NCBI GenBank assembly: GCA_003260075.1
Contig: QLIY01000129.1
Coordinates: forward strand, 1 to 64,000
Source of the DNA: Phallusia mammillata
Taxonomy: Eukaryota > Chordata > Ascidiacea > Phlebobranchia > Ascidiidae
Direction of reading: 5' to 3'
DNA: 64,000 nucleotides
This document shows, in pieces, positions 25,001 to 30,413 of this stretch; within the stretch, counting starts at the first letter, position 1; every line of letters begins with the position of its first letter. The notes below the pieces were generated by a model. It saw only the letters and a list, made by a program, of their open reading frames with translations, had not been told where the DNA came from and did no database searches. The position numbers were made by a program, and so were the translations under genes.

Positions 25001-28000
25001 GGGGAATAAACTTTTACCGTGCCCGCAGGATGTCGTCGATGAACACTTACAGCAACCTGCACAGCGTTTCCATGGCGACGCCGGTGCGCAAGAGCGCCAC
25101 CATCGCCTGCTTGTCACGTGACATGATGCCAGAGCCCACGTTGAGCGGCGATGAGCTGGATTTAACCCGAAAAGTAATTTTTTTACATTTTTTGTTGACG
25201 TACAAATATTTGAGCCAGAAAGGTTATGTAAAATCGATCCCCCCCCCCCGAAAAGTAATTTTTTTACATTTTTTGTTGACGTACAAATATTTGAGCGAGA
25301 AAGGTTATCGACATTGCACAGTTTTATTGACCCAGCGAACTTTGAATTTTGTTAAAATGCCACGGTTTACAAAACACTTTTGTGTTAAAAAAGATTTAAC
25401 CCTCGATGCATTGGTTTTACGAACCTAAAAATACATGGCTGTTTATGGTTAAGACCTTGTCAGGTATTGGTAACTGCTCACCTTAAAATATTGGGAACCA
25501 CTGTAACAGCCCCCCCCCCAAAAAGATTTAACCCTCGATGCATTGGTTTTACGAACCTAAAAATACACATGGGTGTTTATGGTTAAGACCTTGTCAGGCA
25601 TTCCTCTTAACTGCTCACCTTAAAACATTGGGAACCACTGTAACAGAGACAACATCTACAAACATTTTATTGCGTTTGGTAATATCCCCCCCCCCATAAA
25701 ATCTATTAACATATTTTGCGTTTGGTAAGATTTTTTTTGTTTTATACAGTGCGTCCAGCTCATGCAATACAGAATTCCGAGTATATTTGATTTTCAAGAC
25801 CCCGTGCAGGTAAATATATAAATACTAAAAATATGTTTTACAACATATTTAAAATACTTATTTATTGAACTTGAAACTATAATTTCCCAGTTCGTTGCTT
25901 GGTGGATGAAGATTATAATAAACCTTATGTTTATTGATTTGAGATTTTGAAAAGGATTAAGTCATTTGTCCGTAAAATGTAAAGACACATAATATAATAT
26001 ATTTCGCCTTTATAGCATCATCAGTGTCTAATTAAAATAGAACCTTTCAAATCTTAAATACGAATAACCTAATTTTTTTCATGAACTTAAACATTGCAAA
26101 ACAATTCTTATTTTGTTTTGTCCCAATTGCCCCCCCCCCCTACAGTGCGTCCAATTGATGCAATACAGAATTCCAAGTATATTTGATTTTCAAGACCCCG
26201 TGCAGGTAACATTTTCAATACTATAAATAGATTTTGCAGTTTCATAAAAATATCTATTCATTGAGCTTAAAACTAGAATAATGAACCTTATGTCTATTGA
26301 TTAAAGTTAATGAAAAACATTACTAAGTAATTTGTCCTTAAAATTTTAAAATATATTTTGCCTTTACAGCATCAACGGTATCTTATTCAAATAGAACGCT
26401 TAAAATCTTAATAACCAATGACTTGATGTTTTTCATGAACTTATACTTTGAAAACCAATTCTTTAATTTGTTTTGTCCCAATTGTATCTACTTTAGCAAG
26501 ATACATACAACGTGTACATTGTATTTGTATAGTTATCTGATCTTCATGATGAAAGTGGAATAATAGCTGATGAATACAATCTCACATCGAGCAACACACG
26601 ACAGAATATCGTGCAAAGTAACAGCATTATATTCCCTGATGATCTACAAGACTCGTCCAGGTACAATTGAAACGCTATACACCATGCCATTAGACTTAGT
26701 TTTTAGGAAGGGGGGTTTAAAGTCTGCACCCGAAGCATTTGTTGAACAGTCTTTTCTTTGAATCAACAGAAACCCTTGTAGTTATTCACAATTCAAGTTA
26801 TTATTCAACGCAATATTATTCAAATAGAAATAAGAACATAGTTAATAAACAAGTACAGCACATAGCAAGCAATTCAATAACAAGTTGACATCAACCTAAC
26901 AGCTCACCTACTAAATACTAACACAAGGTCAAGCTCTAAACTTAAACATCTTGGCAAACTGCCACATGGCAAAATCAATCATGTATAAAATAAAATCACT
27001 GATGCATACAATTAAAGGTAAGGTAACTTAAAGGGCACATGCCCCCCCCCCCATCTTGGCAAACTGCCACATGGCAAAATCAATCATGTATAAAATAAAG
27101 TCACTGATGCATACAATTAAAGGTAAGGTAACTTAAAGGTGACGGAGATGAGACGGATCAGATATGTAAAAAGGTTAAAAGCCAAAACCTGATTTAAACC
27201 CGAAAATAATTGGCCCAATAGTTCAGTTTACCGAATGAACAGACCTACCTAAAGATGTACGGAATGTTCAGCTGTATGAAAAATGTCAATACACACCCGG
27301 AGTGCGATAGAATAGGAGTAAAATTACGTCGCAAATATTGCAGAATTTGAACTCCTCATGAACCCTGTTTGTTTTCTCCAAAAACTAAGCACAAAACCGG
27401 ACCAAAATTGGTATAAGAAGCCTAACCTGACCTGCAACTTGGACTTTAGTAGGAAAATTCGATCAACAAAATTTACCGAAAAGACCATGCCATGTGCCCC
27501 CCCCCCAACTAAGCACAAAACCGGACCAAAATTGGTATAAGAAGCCTAACCTGATCTGCAACTTGGACTTTAGTAGGAAAATTCGATCAACAAAATTTAC
27601 GGAAAAGACCATGCCATGTTTGGTTTAACAATAAGATTTACATTCTTTTTAAGTGTTAAACTATATTTGTTGTTTTATTCATGTAACTAACATCTTTTGA
27701 CCTTCATTTTTCGCTCCACGTTAAACGTGATTATCATGCAAAACCAAAAGCCGAAATTTGCCTGGAGAAACTTTTGCAACATGTTTGACAAATATCACAA
27801 GAGTTCAGTTAGCTAAACCATTGTTGTACAGCAGCGGCCGTCCCTCTGTGGGGAGGTTGGACCTCCATTCGCTTCTCTCATCGGATTCGACCCCCACCGG
27901 AAGTGGGGCGACCACCCCTGATTATTCCGAGCTAAGTTGGAAGACTTCAAGATATCTTCCTACAGTACTGGAAATCAGAGTCAGGTAAAATCGAAATAGT

Positions 28001-30413
28001 AGTTTGTGACAGTACCTTACGGTTTCTGGTAACTGGTACTTAATCAATTTCTCATTTTGTGGTTTCTAGTTATGCTACATTAATTTTGTGTTTACCTCTA
28101 GCTTAAATCTAGTGAAATATATGCAACAAACTTGATGTGTTTGTGACTTTTTTTAAATATTCAATTTTTTTATGCGAGCAGTCCGGTGGTTTCGCGGCGA
28201 GGTTACCTTAATTTGCTGGAACCCGGTTCAACCTGTTGGATGAAACGGTGGGTGGTCGTGAGACGGCCGTATGTGTTTCTCTACAACCACCATAAGGATC
28301 CAGTGGAAAGGGGAATGTTCAATCTTGCAAGCACTGTAGTTGAATGCTCACAGGAACAACCCTCACCGGTTAGTGATTAAGAGTGAAATATGATATTTAT
28401 CCAATACCTTGAAAGTCGTGGGTTAAAAACCAAGCAGCACTTTCCAGGCGTAATAGGCAAACAACCTCGTTCTTAACAAAAATGATGTAAATAGGGTACC
28501 CGCAGGTATTAAGGCTAATCTATTACCTTTTCCCTACAACTAAAATTCAGAACGAACAAGTTTTTAAGCCATTGTCAGTACACGCATAAATAACAATATG
28601 TAAGGTAAAGACCAAGATATATACTGTTCTACGTAACTAAAAAACTATTATACTAAAGCTTTCAGTTACATTAAAATCAGTCCTAGGTGTTTTTCGTTTC
28701 GCAATGTAATACAAGTAATATCGATTTCGCCGATTGAATGACATCCTCGGTTCTGAGCTGGAAATTAAAAATAAAAATAAGTTATTTAGGCAATAAAATA
28801 TGTAAATTGATCAAAGACATGACGAGTTAATATGCTACTGGACAGGGCCTTCTTCTTAAGTCAGCAGAAATTGTTTTCTAAAAATCAGTTATATATTTCG
28901 TAGAGTAACTTTACATTTGCGATCTGCACCCAACACCGTGGATTCATTCTCCAAGCCGGGAACGAAGCTGATATGCACGGCTGGTTGTACGCGTTCAATC
29001 CACTTCTAGCTGGTTCGATCAGGTATAATTTGTCGTTGTCATATTCATTTCAACGCTGGCAAAAGCTATACGTTCTAAATTGGCAATGCCTATTTGATTT
29101 GCACATCACATGTATTTTTTGTTTAAATTTTTTACTGGTTTGTGCTGCTTGCTGGTTATGTGGGTAAATGTTGTGTAAATTAAGGAACCTTGTTGCAACA
29201 AACGTATATCTGTAGCAAACATGGAAAATGGTTCATATAGACCAGTGGTTCTCAAACTTTTTTGTGCGCGACCCAAATCTGAGCTTTATGAACGTGTTGC
29301 GACCCAAGCCTCAAACATCAAAATATGTATTTTTTATTACTTGTAACTTACTTGTCATTGAATGATAACTGTTACATTCCAAGTTTAGTTTCGCATGATT
29401 AACCTCCTATCAATCCCTGCGCTAACACGTTACAATCGCCGTGTGCGTAACAGAATATTGGAAGCCTATTGTCTGTATGTTGTAATGATTGGTTCAATTT
29501 GCCGAACAACGTGGTCGAATGAGGCTGTATTTCGCTATGGTAGTACTGTAGCTGGGTGCCATCTAAACTCTCAGAAACCACTTACTTACGGTGCAATACT
29601 CCAAGGTTACGAAGATAAAGCCACATAAAATGCCTATGATACAATAATTCAGTCATGACTAGGAATTGAAAATACTTGAAAAATGAAATGAAAAAAGTTC
29701 ATCTAGGCAGAATTGAATCACCATAGCGCGACCCATTTTTTGACGGTGCGCGACCCATGTTTGGGTCGCGACCCATACTTTGAGAACCACTGATATAGAT
29801 AATCATTAAAGAGCTTTATCATTAAATAAAATGCAATTGTATCGAAAAGCCACCTTTGCAGCTTGTGTGGTATATTATACATCACGAGTCACCCGAGACT
29901 CAGTACGATAGATGGAGACAACAGTCGCATATAATAACAGACTGAAAACTTTGACAAGTCTGAAGTCATCCACCGTTTTTTATGTATAGACATATGTCAT
30001 ATTTGACATTCAAACAGTTCCGATTGCCAAAATGAAGAGTTTCACTTCGTTCCCATTGAAATTGTCTTCGATTTTCTGTTTATTATTTCTGAGACGCAAA
30101 TCGTCCAGATGTATAGGGGGGGGGGTATAGACATATGTCATATTTGACATTCAAACAGTTCCAATTGCCAAAATGAAGAGTTTCACTTCGTTCCCATTGA
30201 AATTGTCATCGATTTTCTGTTTATTATTTCTGAGACGCAAATCGTCCAGATGTATATTAAACCAAACTGTGGCATGTTAATAGTAACAATCTTTTCACAT
30301 TAAAAAGAATTGGACCACATAAAAGTTGAAAAAAACACTATACTTTATTTCAACTTACAAATTTCTTTAGCAGATCGAAGCTGGCGCGCAAAAACCAGCA
30401 GGTAAAGACGTGA
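1713..30413 (+). CDS. KIF1: KIF1-type kinesin-3, FHA domain to C-terminus
   Basis: Plus-end-directed microtubule motor of the KIF1A/KIF1B/unc-104 family, which carries vesicles in the cytoplasm. The visible 29 exons encode about 1,280 residues: end of FHA, coiled coil, KIF1B-type region ([19 protein letters not shown]), DPFYDR motifs, a conserved beta-rich stretch, the C-terminal kinesin-associated region ([20 protein letters not shown]), and a PH domain ([23 protein letters not shown]) that binds phosphoinositide membranes. Exon phases agree at every testable junction. The motor domain lies on the inverted contig or outside the window. Exons at 21079 and 25750 appear twice because contig overlaps were not merged, and the 3' part of the 21079 exon is missing. 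KIF1A and KIF1B cannot be separated; an invertebrate would normally have one ancestral gene. Confidence 0.95.
1967..2260. repeat. Short tandem repeat, unit about 38 bp, split by element A1
   Basis: Copies of a unit holding ttctcaattttgaacattta and taccaagcag occur before and after the element at 2020-2198. Confidence 0.6.
2020..2198. mobile_element. hAT-like non-autonomous element, family A copy 1
   Basis: Ends CAGTGGTGGGATTC and GAATCCCACAACTG are inverted. Flanks ccaaagag and ctaagggg agree at 6 of 8 bases. The element splits a 38-bp tandem repeat (1967-2260). Confidence 0.75.
2356..2485 (+). CDS. KIF1: KIF1 exon: FHA end to coiled coil
   Basis: Acceptor tttcag, donor gtatgt. It contains [20 protein letters not shown], almost identical to KIF1A. 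Phase 1 in, 2 out. Confidence 0.93.
3129..3201 (+). CDS. KIF1: KIF1 exon: coiled coil
   Basis: Encodes [19 protein letters not shown], a charged coiled-coil stretch. Donor gtacgt at 3202. The acceptor is weak (tatgaag) but the phase fits (2 in, 0 out). Confidence 0.9.
3643..3899 (+). other. Contig overlap around C10 (3767-3776)
   Basis: 3643-3765 and 3777-3899 are the same 123 bp with about two differences. Confidence 0.88.
3920..4298. mobile_element. hAT-like element, family A copy 2
   Basis: Perfect 8-bp target duplication AGTATAGG (3912-3919 and 4299-4306). Inverted ends CAGTGGTTGGATTC and GAATTCCACCACTG. Longer than its relatives because internal units (ctatcacaaaagtcat; taaccggttcgctgatctca) are repeated. 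Confidence 0.9.
4729..4797 (+). other. C69 run, likely sized gap
   Basis: Sixty-nine C. Flanks are not duplicated, unlike most 10-nt runs. Confidence 0.75.
5045..7282 (+). CDS. Unrecognised protein, single long exon nested in a KIF1 intron
   Basis: Open from just after a TGA at 5042 to TGA at 7280, about 745 codons. I do not recognise the family. It has a conserved-looking N-terminal third ([55 protein letters not shown]), a predicted coiled coil near residues 200-245 (counting from TTG at 5090), a [20 protein letters not shown] segment, then an Arg/Lys-rich and Gln/Asn-rich low-complexity half. That layout resembles RNA-granule proteins, but this is inference. No ATG opens the frame: the first in-frame ATGs are 5246 and 5291, the latter in good context (acaATGG). 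The first codons may come from an upstream exon through the CAG at 5063, or by spliced-leader trans-splicing. The stop and 3' UTR are repeated across the C run at 7422. Confidence 0.72.
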   Translation, partial: QPLWFEQDKKDSSHQLPCEESWRLISRLRKDLTPEKLRSIVKRFGLPSPGKNQHEKILKSPDQPASQMNWQTSSSRKAAWLTMADIKVQAVKEICYQVALTGFTMMENEIEAICLLRLQDLCQQYGKRDPNPADSWRSVARDVMDTIGFCGDRNCSKKDFGPESDFVLSEDLLTSFERKETVKDVMKNLIESVVAEVDSTNGIAKPLNISSNAPIDEVKQLKDDLSQLVDMLQGVKQDNETKQEEMKMMKNKMDEMERALAGNADYGKSLLMKNFVKDVISSKNAPSENKDLTKKKLGSSVSGKSSCTSSSDLSKDDTSKSDSFFPPRYVQSNDFSKPSPGVIVPDWIKTKEEQISWLMDNDIAFRRGRLRWEAQQKKHHENLKSQEINKERRRQQRESKNNSTSRYQSPRFAFKGINQSKNESRQSGHRFAPKKYFEGPRRKTCSALQEEFDSKSGEKEDIVVPKQQDHTSPDGNKKTPFPREEPPMPRQSVNQKSCDTSNIQTRRNHDKRNYFQQRRKTWGNFCQLYQNNQAQLEKLGEGSRNQHQHLFNVSAKPFYGNPTISGPSAGNNWWQDGAYQQHQTRNQPFPPRTVVQPDFDAVMQTQQVYDMQPVAMGRNQSSFQRQFFNQIPYQQPVVSLGDNIHPEQVRFYIGDLPKQPSLDHMPPQITHNPLNGPLLQSRSTESPPYLSTTVASANCFNNLNITEPKSDNQIGMDESKRKVQFQGIYQPPFRRQGMNQNQAKF
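7243..7606 (+). other. Contig overlap around C10 (7422-7431)
   Basis: 7243-7417 and 7432-7606 match over 175 bp, repeating the end and stop codon of the nested ORF. Confidence 0.9.
7685..8119 (+). other. Contig overlap around C run (7897-7907)
   Basis: 7685-7896 and 7908-8119 match with small indels and substitutions. Confidence 0.88.
8309..8544 (+). other. Contig overlap around C10 (8422-8431)
   Basis: 8309-8421 and 8432-8544 match over 113 bp. Confidence 0.88.
8703..8864 (+). terminator. Possible poly(A) signals of the nested gene
   Basis: AATAAA at 8703-8708 and 8859-8864, downstream of the ORF ending at 7282. Either could end a 3' UTR of about 1.4-1.6 kb. Position-only support. Confidence 0.3.
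8897..9196 (+). other. Contig overlap around C10 (9043-9052)
   Basis: 8897-9040 and 9053-9196 match over about 144 bp. Confidence 0.88.
9338..9528. mobile_element. pogo/Tc1-like short element, family D copy 1
   Basis: Starts TA-CAGTAAACCTTGGTTAA and ends TTGAGGTTACTG. The TA after the end is TT in this copy but TA in the overlap copy at about 9636. Body shares ttgaggtacaaat and ctttgcctaatccagac with copy 2. Confidence 0.75.
9483..9687 (+). other. Contig overlap around C10 (9581-9590)
   Basis: 9483-9579 and 9591-9687 match; they differ at the right end of the family D element (TT versus TA). Confidence 0.87.
9695..9785 (+). CDS. KIF1: KIF1 exon: coiled coil end
   Basis: Acceptor tacag, donor gtatgt. 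It encodes [16 protein letters not shown] and a His-rich tail. It follows a 6.5 kb intron that contains the nested ORF at 5047-7282. Confidence 0.88.
10482..10747. mobile_element. hAT-like element, family A copy 3, nested
   Basis: Ends CAGTGGTGGGATTC and AATACCACCAGTG; target copies gttacagc and aatacagc (6 of 8). Inserted in the SINE-like repeat at 10400-10790. A C run and about 55 bp of contig overlap lengthen it artificially. Confidence 0.82.
10540..10660 (+). other. Contig overlap around C10 (10596-10605)
   Basis: About 55 bp inside element A3 is repeated on both sides. Confidence 0.85.
10865..11025 (+). repeat. LINE-tail-like repeat, copy 1
   Basis: ccttcatatcactgatgatg, gaaacatttgaacaacaaag, tttttatgtctatttgggcc. 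The layout (GATGATG, then GAAACRTT, then AATAAAG-like) is common at 3' ends of non-LTR or Penelope-type elements. It ends next to a KIF1 exon. Confidence 0.62.
11036..11202 (+). CDS. KIF1: KIF1 exon: start of KIF1B-type domain
   Basis: Contains [17 protein letters not shown] and [13 protein letters not shown], near-invariant in KIF1 proteins. Acceptor cacag, donor gtcctt (non-optimal). Phase 1 in, 0 out. A LINE-tail-like repeat ends just before the acceptor. Confidence 0.93.
11539..11711 (+). CDS. KIF1: KIF1 exon: KIF1B-type domain
   Basis: Encodes [19 protein letters not shown] and [16 protein letters not shown]. Acceptor tttttag, donor gtaaat. Phase 0 in, 2 out. Confidence 0.94.
12251..12376 (+). 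CDS. KIF1: KIF1 exon: first DPF-x-DR motif
   Basis: Encodes [13 protein letters not shown] and [15 protein letters not shown]. Acceptor gtttag, donor gtaaaa. Phase 2 in, 2 out. Confidence 0.93.
13118..13456 (+). CDS. KIF1: KIF1 exon: Ser/Pro-rich linker and second DPFYDR motif
   Basis: The longest visible exon (113 codons). A Ser/Thr/Pro/Asn-rich low-complexity linker is followed by [18 protein letters not shown]. In vertebrate KIF1A the matching linker is acidic, so this stretch diverges. Acceptor cccgcag, donor gttggt. Local GC is higher than in flanking introns. Confidence 0.9.
13772..13998. mobile_element. Foldback (long inverted repeat) element
   Basis: The left arm 13772-13846 and the reverse complement of 13921-13998 match over about 75 bp (tacaaaatatattcaaaaag; tttgcagaaatattaattt) around a 75-bp loop. 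No ORF. The arms bracket a KIF1 intron segment. Confidence 0.72.
14004..14076 (-). repeat. Dispersed 75-bp repeat, copy 1
   Basis: Reverse complement matches 36082-36156, including aagtgtaatgtcata and gaccgacggatctgtcttca (one mismatch). Confidence 0.7.
14141..14259 (+). CDS. KIF1: KIF1 exon: conserved central region
   Basis: Encodes [20 protein letters not shown] and [14 protein letters not shown]. Acceptor gtgcag, donor gtgagt. Phase 2 in, 1 out. Confidence 0.94.
14682..14854. mobile_element. pogo/Tc1-like short element, family D copy 2
   Basis: Starts CAGTAAACCTCGGTTAATCC and ends ACCGAGGTATATATACTG-TA. Contains aatccggattttcgcctaat. Confidence 0.75.
14890..14996 (+). CDS. KIF1: KIF1 exon: central region
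   Basis: Encodes [18 protein letters not shown], matching the GTAKISFDNEYF position of KIF1A. Acceptor gacag, donor gtaaga. Phase 1 in, 0 out. Confidence 0.88.
15206..15472 (-). CDS. Unrecognised basic ORF inside a KIF1 intron
   Basis: An 88-codon frame antisense to KIF1 with no ATG at its start (GTG at 15472); the first in-frame ATG is 14 codons in. It is rich in Lys/Arg (for example [38 protein letters not shown]). A possible acceptor (gcgacag) lies at the upstream edge, so it could be a terminal exon of a small nested gene or a decayed retrocopy. Composition looks more protein-like than most intronic ORFs here, but I cannot assign a family. Confidence 0.25.
   Translation of the reverse strand: MIGLDPQPYEREQAMNRRLRKPLGPEVLGLNYHKLRREKLSFIRSEVKVWKKLGVKMLISNKHDKVSKSDEAKSNSLVTFINMPMQAF
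15735..15918 (+). CDS. KIF1: KIF1 exon: acidic linker
   Basis: Begins [20 protein letters not shown]. Variable acidic linker in this family. Acceptor tcgcag, donor gtaagt. Phase 0 in, 1 out. Confidence 0.85.
16318..16456 (+). CDS. KIF1: KIF1 exon: [12 protein letters not shown] region
   Basis: Encodes [20 protein letters not shown] then FCQF. The acceptor at ttttaag (16317) was chosen over a later AG because only it keeps the frame open and joins in phase. Donor gtatgt. Confidence 0.9.
16771..16861 (+). CDS. KIF1: KIF1 exon: [16 protein letters not shown] region
   Basis: Encodes [20 protein letters not shown] then FYHVQN, very close to KIF1A. Acceptor cgcag, donor gtaagc. Phase 2 in, 0 out. 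Confidence 0.94.
16876..17146 (+). repeat. Degenerate tandem repeat with CRE-like sites
   Basis: Three units of about 85-95 bp starting near 16876, 16958 and 17051. Shared features are tgtgacgtaatag, ataaacttgttaaat and a T-rich end; each unit holds at least one GACGT. It lies in a KIF1 intron. Confidence 0.6.
17221..17339 (+). CDS. KIF1: KIF1 exon: [13 protein letters not shown] region
   Basis: Encodes [20 protein letters not shown]. Acceptor gcgcag, donor gtaaac. Phase 0 in, 2 out. Confidence 0.94.
17522..17577 (+). CDS. KIF1: KIF1 small exon
   Basis: A 56-nt exon encoding [18 protein letters not shown], matching the RRFFPPPMPLSKPV position of KIF1A. Phase 2 in, 1 out. Donor gtaagt. Confidence 0.87.
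17755..17822. mobile_element. Family D fragment
   Basis: gactaatcgacatcggttta, atccgaatcttcgcctaatc and ggattaaccgaggttttt match the right half of family D. A shorter fragment (tccggattaaccgaatccgg) lies at 14415-14445. Confidence 0.65.
17892..18009 (+). CDS. KIF1: KIF1 exon: [16 protein letters not shown]
   Basis: Contains [19 protein letters not shown], family signature DLLVWFEISELEP. Acceptor tttcag, donor gtaagt. Phase 1 in, 2 out. Confidence 0.93.
18120..18437. mobile_element. hAT-like element, family C
   Basis: Ends CAGGTGTGTGCAACC and GGTTGCAAACCCCTG; perfect 8-bp target duplication ATCTATAC (18112-18119, 18438-18445). Internal gcggcccgc near both ends. Confidence 0.9.
18850..18905 (+). 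repeat. SINE-like repeat, left part
   Basis: gttggtgaggcatggcttta and gttactccca match 10403-10440. Confidence 0.6.
19019..19173 (+). CDS. KIF1: KIF1 exon: [18 protein letters not shown]
   Basis: Encodes [20 protein letters not shown] and [10 protein letters not shown], near identical to KIF1A. Acceptor catag, donor gtatgt. A hAT-like element (19227) starts 53 bp past the donor. Confidence 0.95.
19227..19557. mobile_element. hAT-like element, family B copy 1
   Basis: Inverted ends CAGTGGTTCCCAACC / GGTTGGGAACCACTG and perfect 8-bp target duplication CTTTAGAG (19219-19226, 19558-19565). No transposase ORF. Confidence 0.93.
19452..20163 (+). other. Three C10 runs (19745, 19828, 19996) and a stray 73-bp contig
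   Basis: 19755-19827 repeats part of element B1 (19452-19526) between two C runs. 19838-19995 and 20006-20163 are a second overlapping pair. Confidence 0.82.
20514..20622 (+). CDS. KIF1: KIF1 exon: [18 protein letters not shown]
   Basis: Encodes [20 protein letters not shown], matching GRIRNKPEVDE of KIF1A. It ends CG, which joins A-ACC of the 21079 exon to give [15 protein letters not shown]; that fixes the splice and excludes the ORF at 20782-20930. Confidence 0.92.
21079..21151 (+). CDS. KIF1: KIF1 exon [17 protein letters not shown], copy 1, 3' truncated
   Basis: Acceptor tttcag. Encodes [20 protein letters not shown] then RVTP. The exon runs straight into the C run at 21152. In KIF1A the exon continues YGEKIYMTLSAYLE, absent here. 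Copy 2 is at 21287. Confidence 0.88.
21287..21356 (+). CDS. KIF1: KIF1 exon [17 protein letters not shown], copy 2, 3' truncated
   Basis: Same protein as 21079-21151 with silent changes, also cut at CACTCC by the next C run (21357). Almost certainly the other haplotype of the same exon. Confidence 0.85.
21990..22225. mobile_element. hAT-like element, family A copy 4
   Basis: Perfect 8-bp target duplication GTTAAAAG (21982-21989 and 22226-22233). Ends CAGTGGTGGGATTC and GAATCCCACCACTG. Interrupted by the 52-nt C run. Confidence 0.9.
22022..22073 (+). other. C52 run, likely sized gap
   Basis: Fifty-two C inside element A4; only ggttc is shared by the flanks. Confidence 0.7.
22356..22486 (+). 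CDS. KIF1: KIF1 exon: [15 protein letters not shown]
   Basis: Encodes [20 protein letters not shown] and [15 protein letters not shown]. Acceptor tgcag, donor gtgcgt. Phase 0 in, 2 out. Confidence 0.94.
22608..22764 (+). other. Contig overlap around C run (22707-22717)
   Basis: Forty-seven bp at 22608-22654 recurs at 22718. The 52 bp just before the run does not match, probably a poor contig end. Confidence 0.75.
23489..23825. repeat. Inverted pair of a 65-bp coding-like block
   Basis: 23492-23560 (+) and 23820-23745 (-) share aacaccatacc, aagacccacattta and gtggcg. Translated, [20 protein letters not shown] pairs with [18 protein letters not shown]. It could be a foldback element or two decayed copies of one exon. 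Confidence 0.6.
24278..24488 (+). CDS. KIF1: KIF1 exon: [20 protein letters not shown]
   Basis: Encodes [17 protein letters not shown], a run of seven basic residues, then [20 protein letters not shown]. Acceptor tccag, donor gtactg. Phase 2 in, 0 out. Confidence 0.95.
24794..24963 (+). CDS. KIF1: KIF1 exon: [11 protein letters not shown]
   Basis: Begins [20 protein letters not shown], as VEKTRHFLLLRE of KIF1A, then a charged linker. Donor gtacgt. Phase 0 in, 2 out. Confidence 0.92.
25029..25173 (+). CDS. KIF1: KIF1 exon: linker before PH domain
   Basis: Encodes [20 protein letters not shown], a Ser-rich linker. Acceptor cccgcag, donor gtaatt. Phase 2 in, 0 out. A contig overlap starts at its 3' end. 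Confidence 0.85.
25169..25308 (+). other. Contig overlap around C run (25239-25249)
   Basis: About 60 bp from the end of a KIF1 exon is repeated on both sides. Confidence 0.85.
25388..25645 (+). other. Contig overlap around C10 (25510-25519)
   Basis: 25388-25509 recurs at 25520-25645 with a few indels. Confidence 0.85.
25655..25733 (+). other. C10 run (25686-25695) with weak overlap
   Basis: About 25 bp (tgcgtttggtaa) recurs on both sides with differences. Confidence 0.6.
25750..25809 (+). CDS. KIF1: KIF1 60-nt exon, copy 1
   Basis: Acceptor atacag, donor gtaaat. Twenty codons, [20 protein letters not shown], matching the CLQLLTHTF position of KIF1A. Copy 2 is at 26146. Confidence 0.85.
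26146..26205 (+). CDS. KIF1: KIF1 60-nt exon, copy 2
   Basis: Same 20 residues as 25750-25809 with silent changes, right after the C run at 26130. Read as the second haplotype, although the flanks differ by larger indels than at other joins. Confidence 0.8.
26533..26660 (+). CDS. KIF1: KIF1 exon: linker
   Basis: Encodes [20 protein letters not shown] and a Asn/Ser-rich continuation. Acceptor tatag, donor gtacaa. Phase 0 in, 2 out. Low conservation; supported by splice sites and phase. Confidence 0.78.
26949..27139 (+). other. Contig overlap around C run (27042-27052)
   Basis: About 88 bp repeated on both sides. Confidence 0.87.
27383..27619 (+). other. Contig overlap around C10 (27497-27506)
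   Basis: About 113 bp repeated on both sides; the last C run before runs switch to G. Confidence 0.87.
27832..27984 (+). CDS. KIF1: KIF1 exon: linker before PH domain
   Basis: Encodes [20 protein letters not shown] and LPTVLEIRV, the position of LVPDIEEIRPSSV in KIF1A. The tandem acceptor cagcag allows a start at 27832 or 27835, a one-codon difference. Donor gtaaaa. Confidence 0.85.
28182..28368 (+). CDS. KIF1: KIF1 exon: PH domain first half
   Basis: Encodes [40 protein letters not shown] and [16 protein letters not shown] domains of KIF1 bind phosphoinositides on cargo vesicles. Acceptor gcag, donor gttagt. Phase 2 in, 0 out. Confidence 0.95.
28904..29022 (+). CDS. KIF1: KIF1 exon: PH domain second half
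   Basis: Encodes [20 protein letters not shown] and [14 protein letters not shown]. Acceptor cgtag, donor gtataa. Phase 0 in, 2 out. Confidence 0.95.
29243..29792. mobile_element. hAT-like element, family B copy 2
   Basis: Ends CAGTGGTTCTCAAAC and TTTGAGAACCACTG; flanks atatagac/atatagat (7 of 8). The gcgacccaaat/gggtcgcgaccc subterminal repeats are also inverted. It lies in the last KIF1 intron. Confidence 0.9.
29987..30254 (+). other. Contig overlap around G10 (30116-30125)
   Basis: 29987-30115 and 30126-30254 match with about two differences; the first G run. Confidence 0.88.
30374..30413 (+). CDS. KIF1: KIF1 last coding exon and stop
   Basis: Forty nt after acceptor agcag; completes [14 protein letters not shown] then TGA at 30411. 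The SKL start matches the KIF1A end (TIRSKLSRR). It lies 1.35 kb downstream, past a hAT element. Confidence 0.88.

Larger units (their letters stand above)
25744..26483 (+). other. Divergent contig overlap around C run (26130-26140)
   Basis: 25744-26128 and 26141-26483 both carry the 60-nt KIF1 exon and the same intron, with larger indels than elsewhere. Confidence 0.78.

Noticed and set aside
29395-29628. 77-codon ORF inside hAT-like element B2
   Set aside because: No transposase motifs and the element is only 550 bp; treated as chance.
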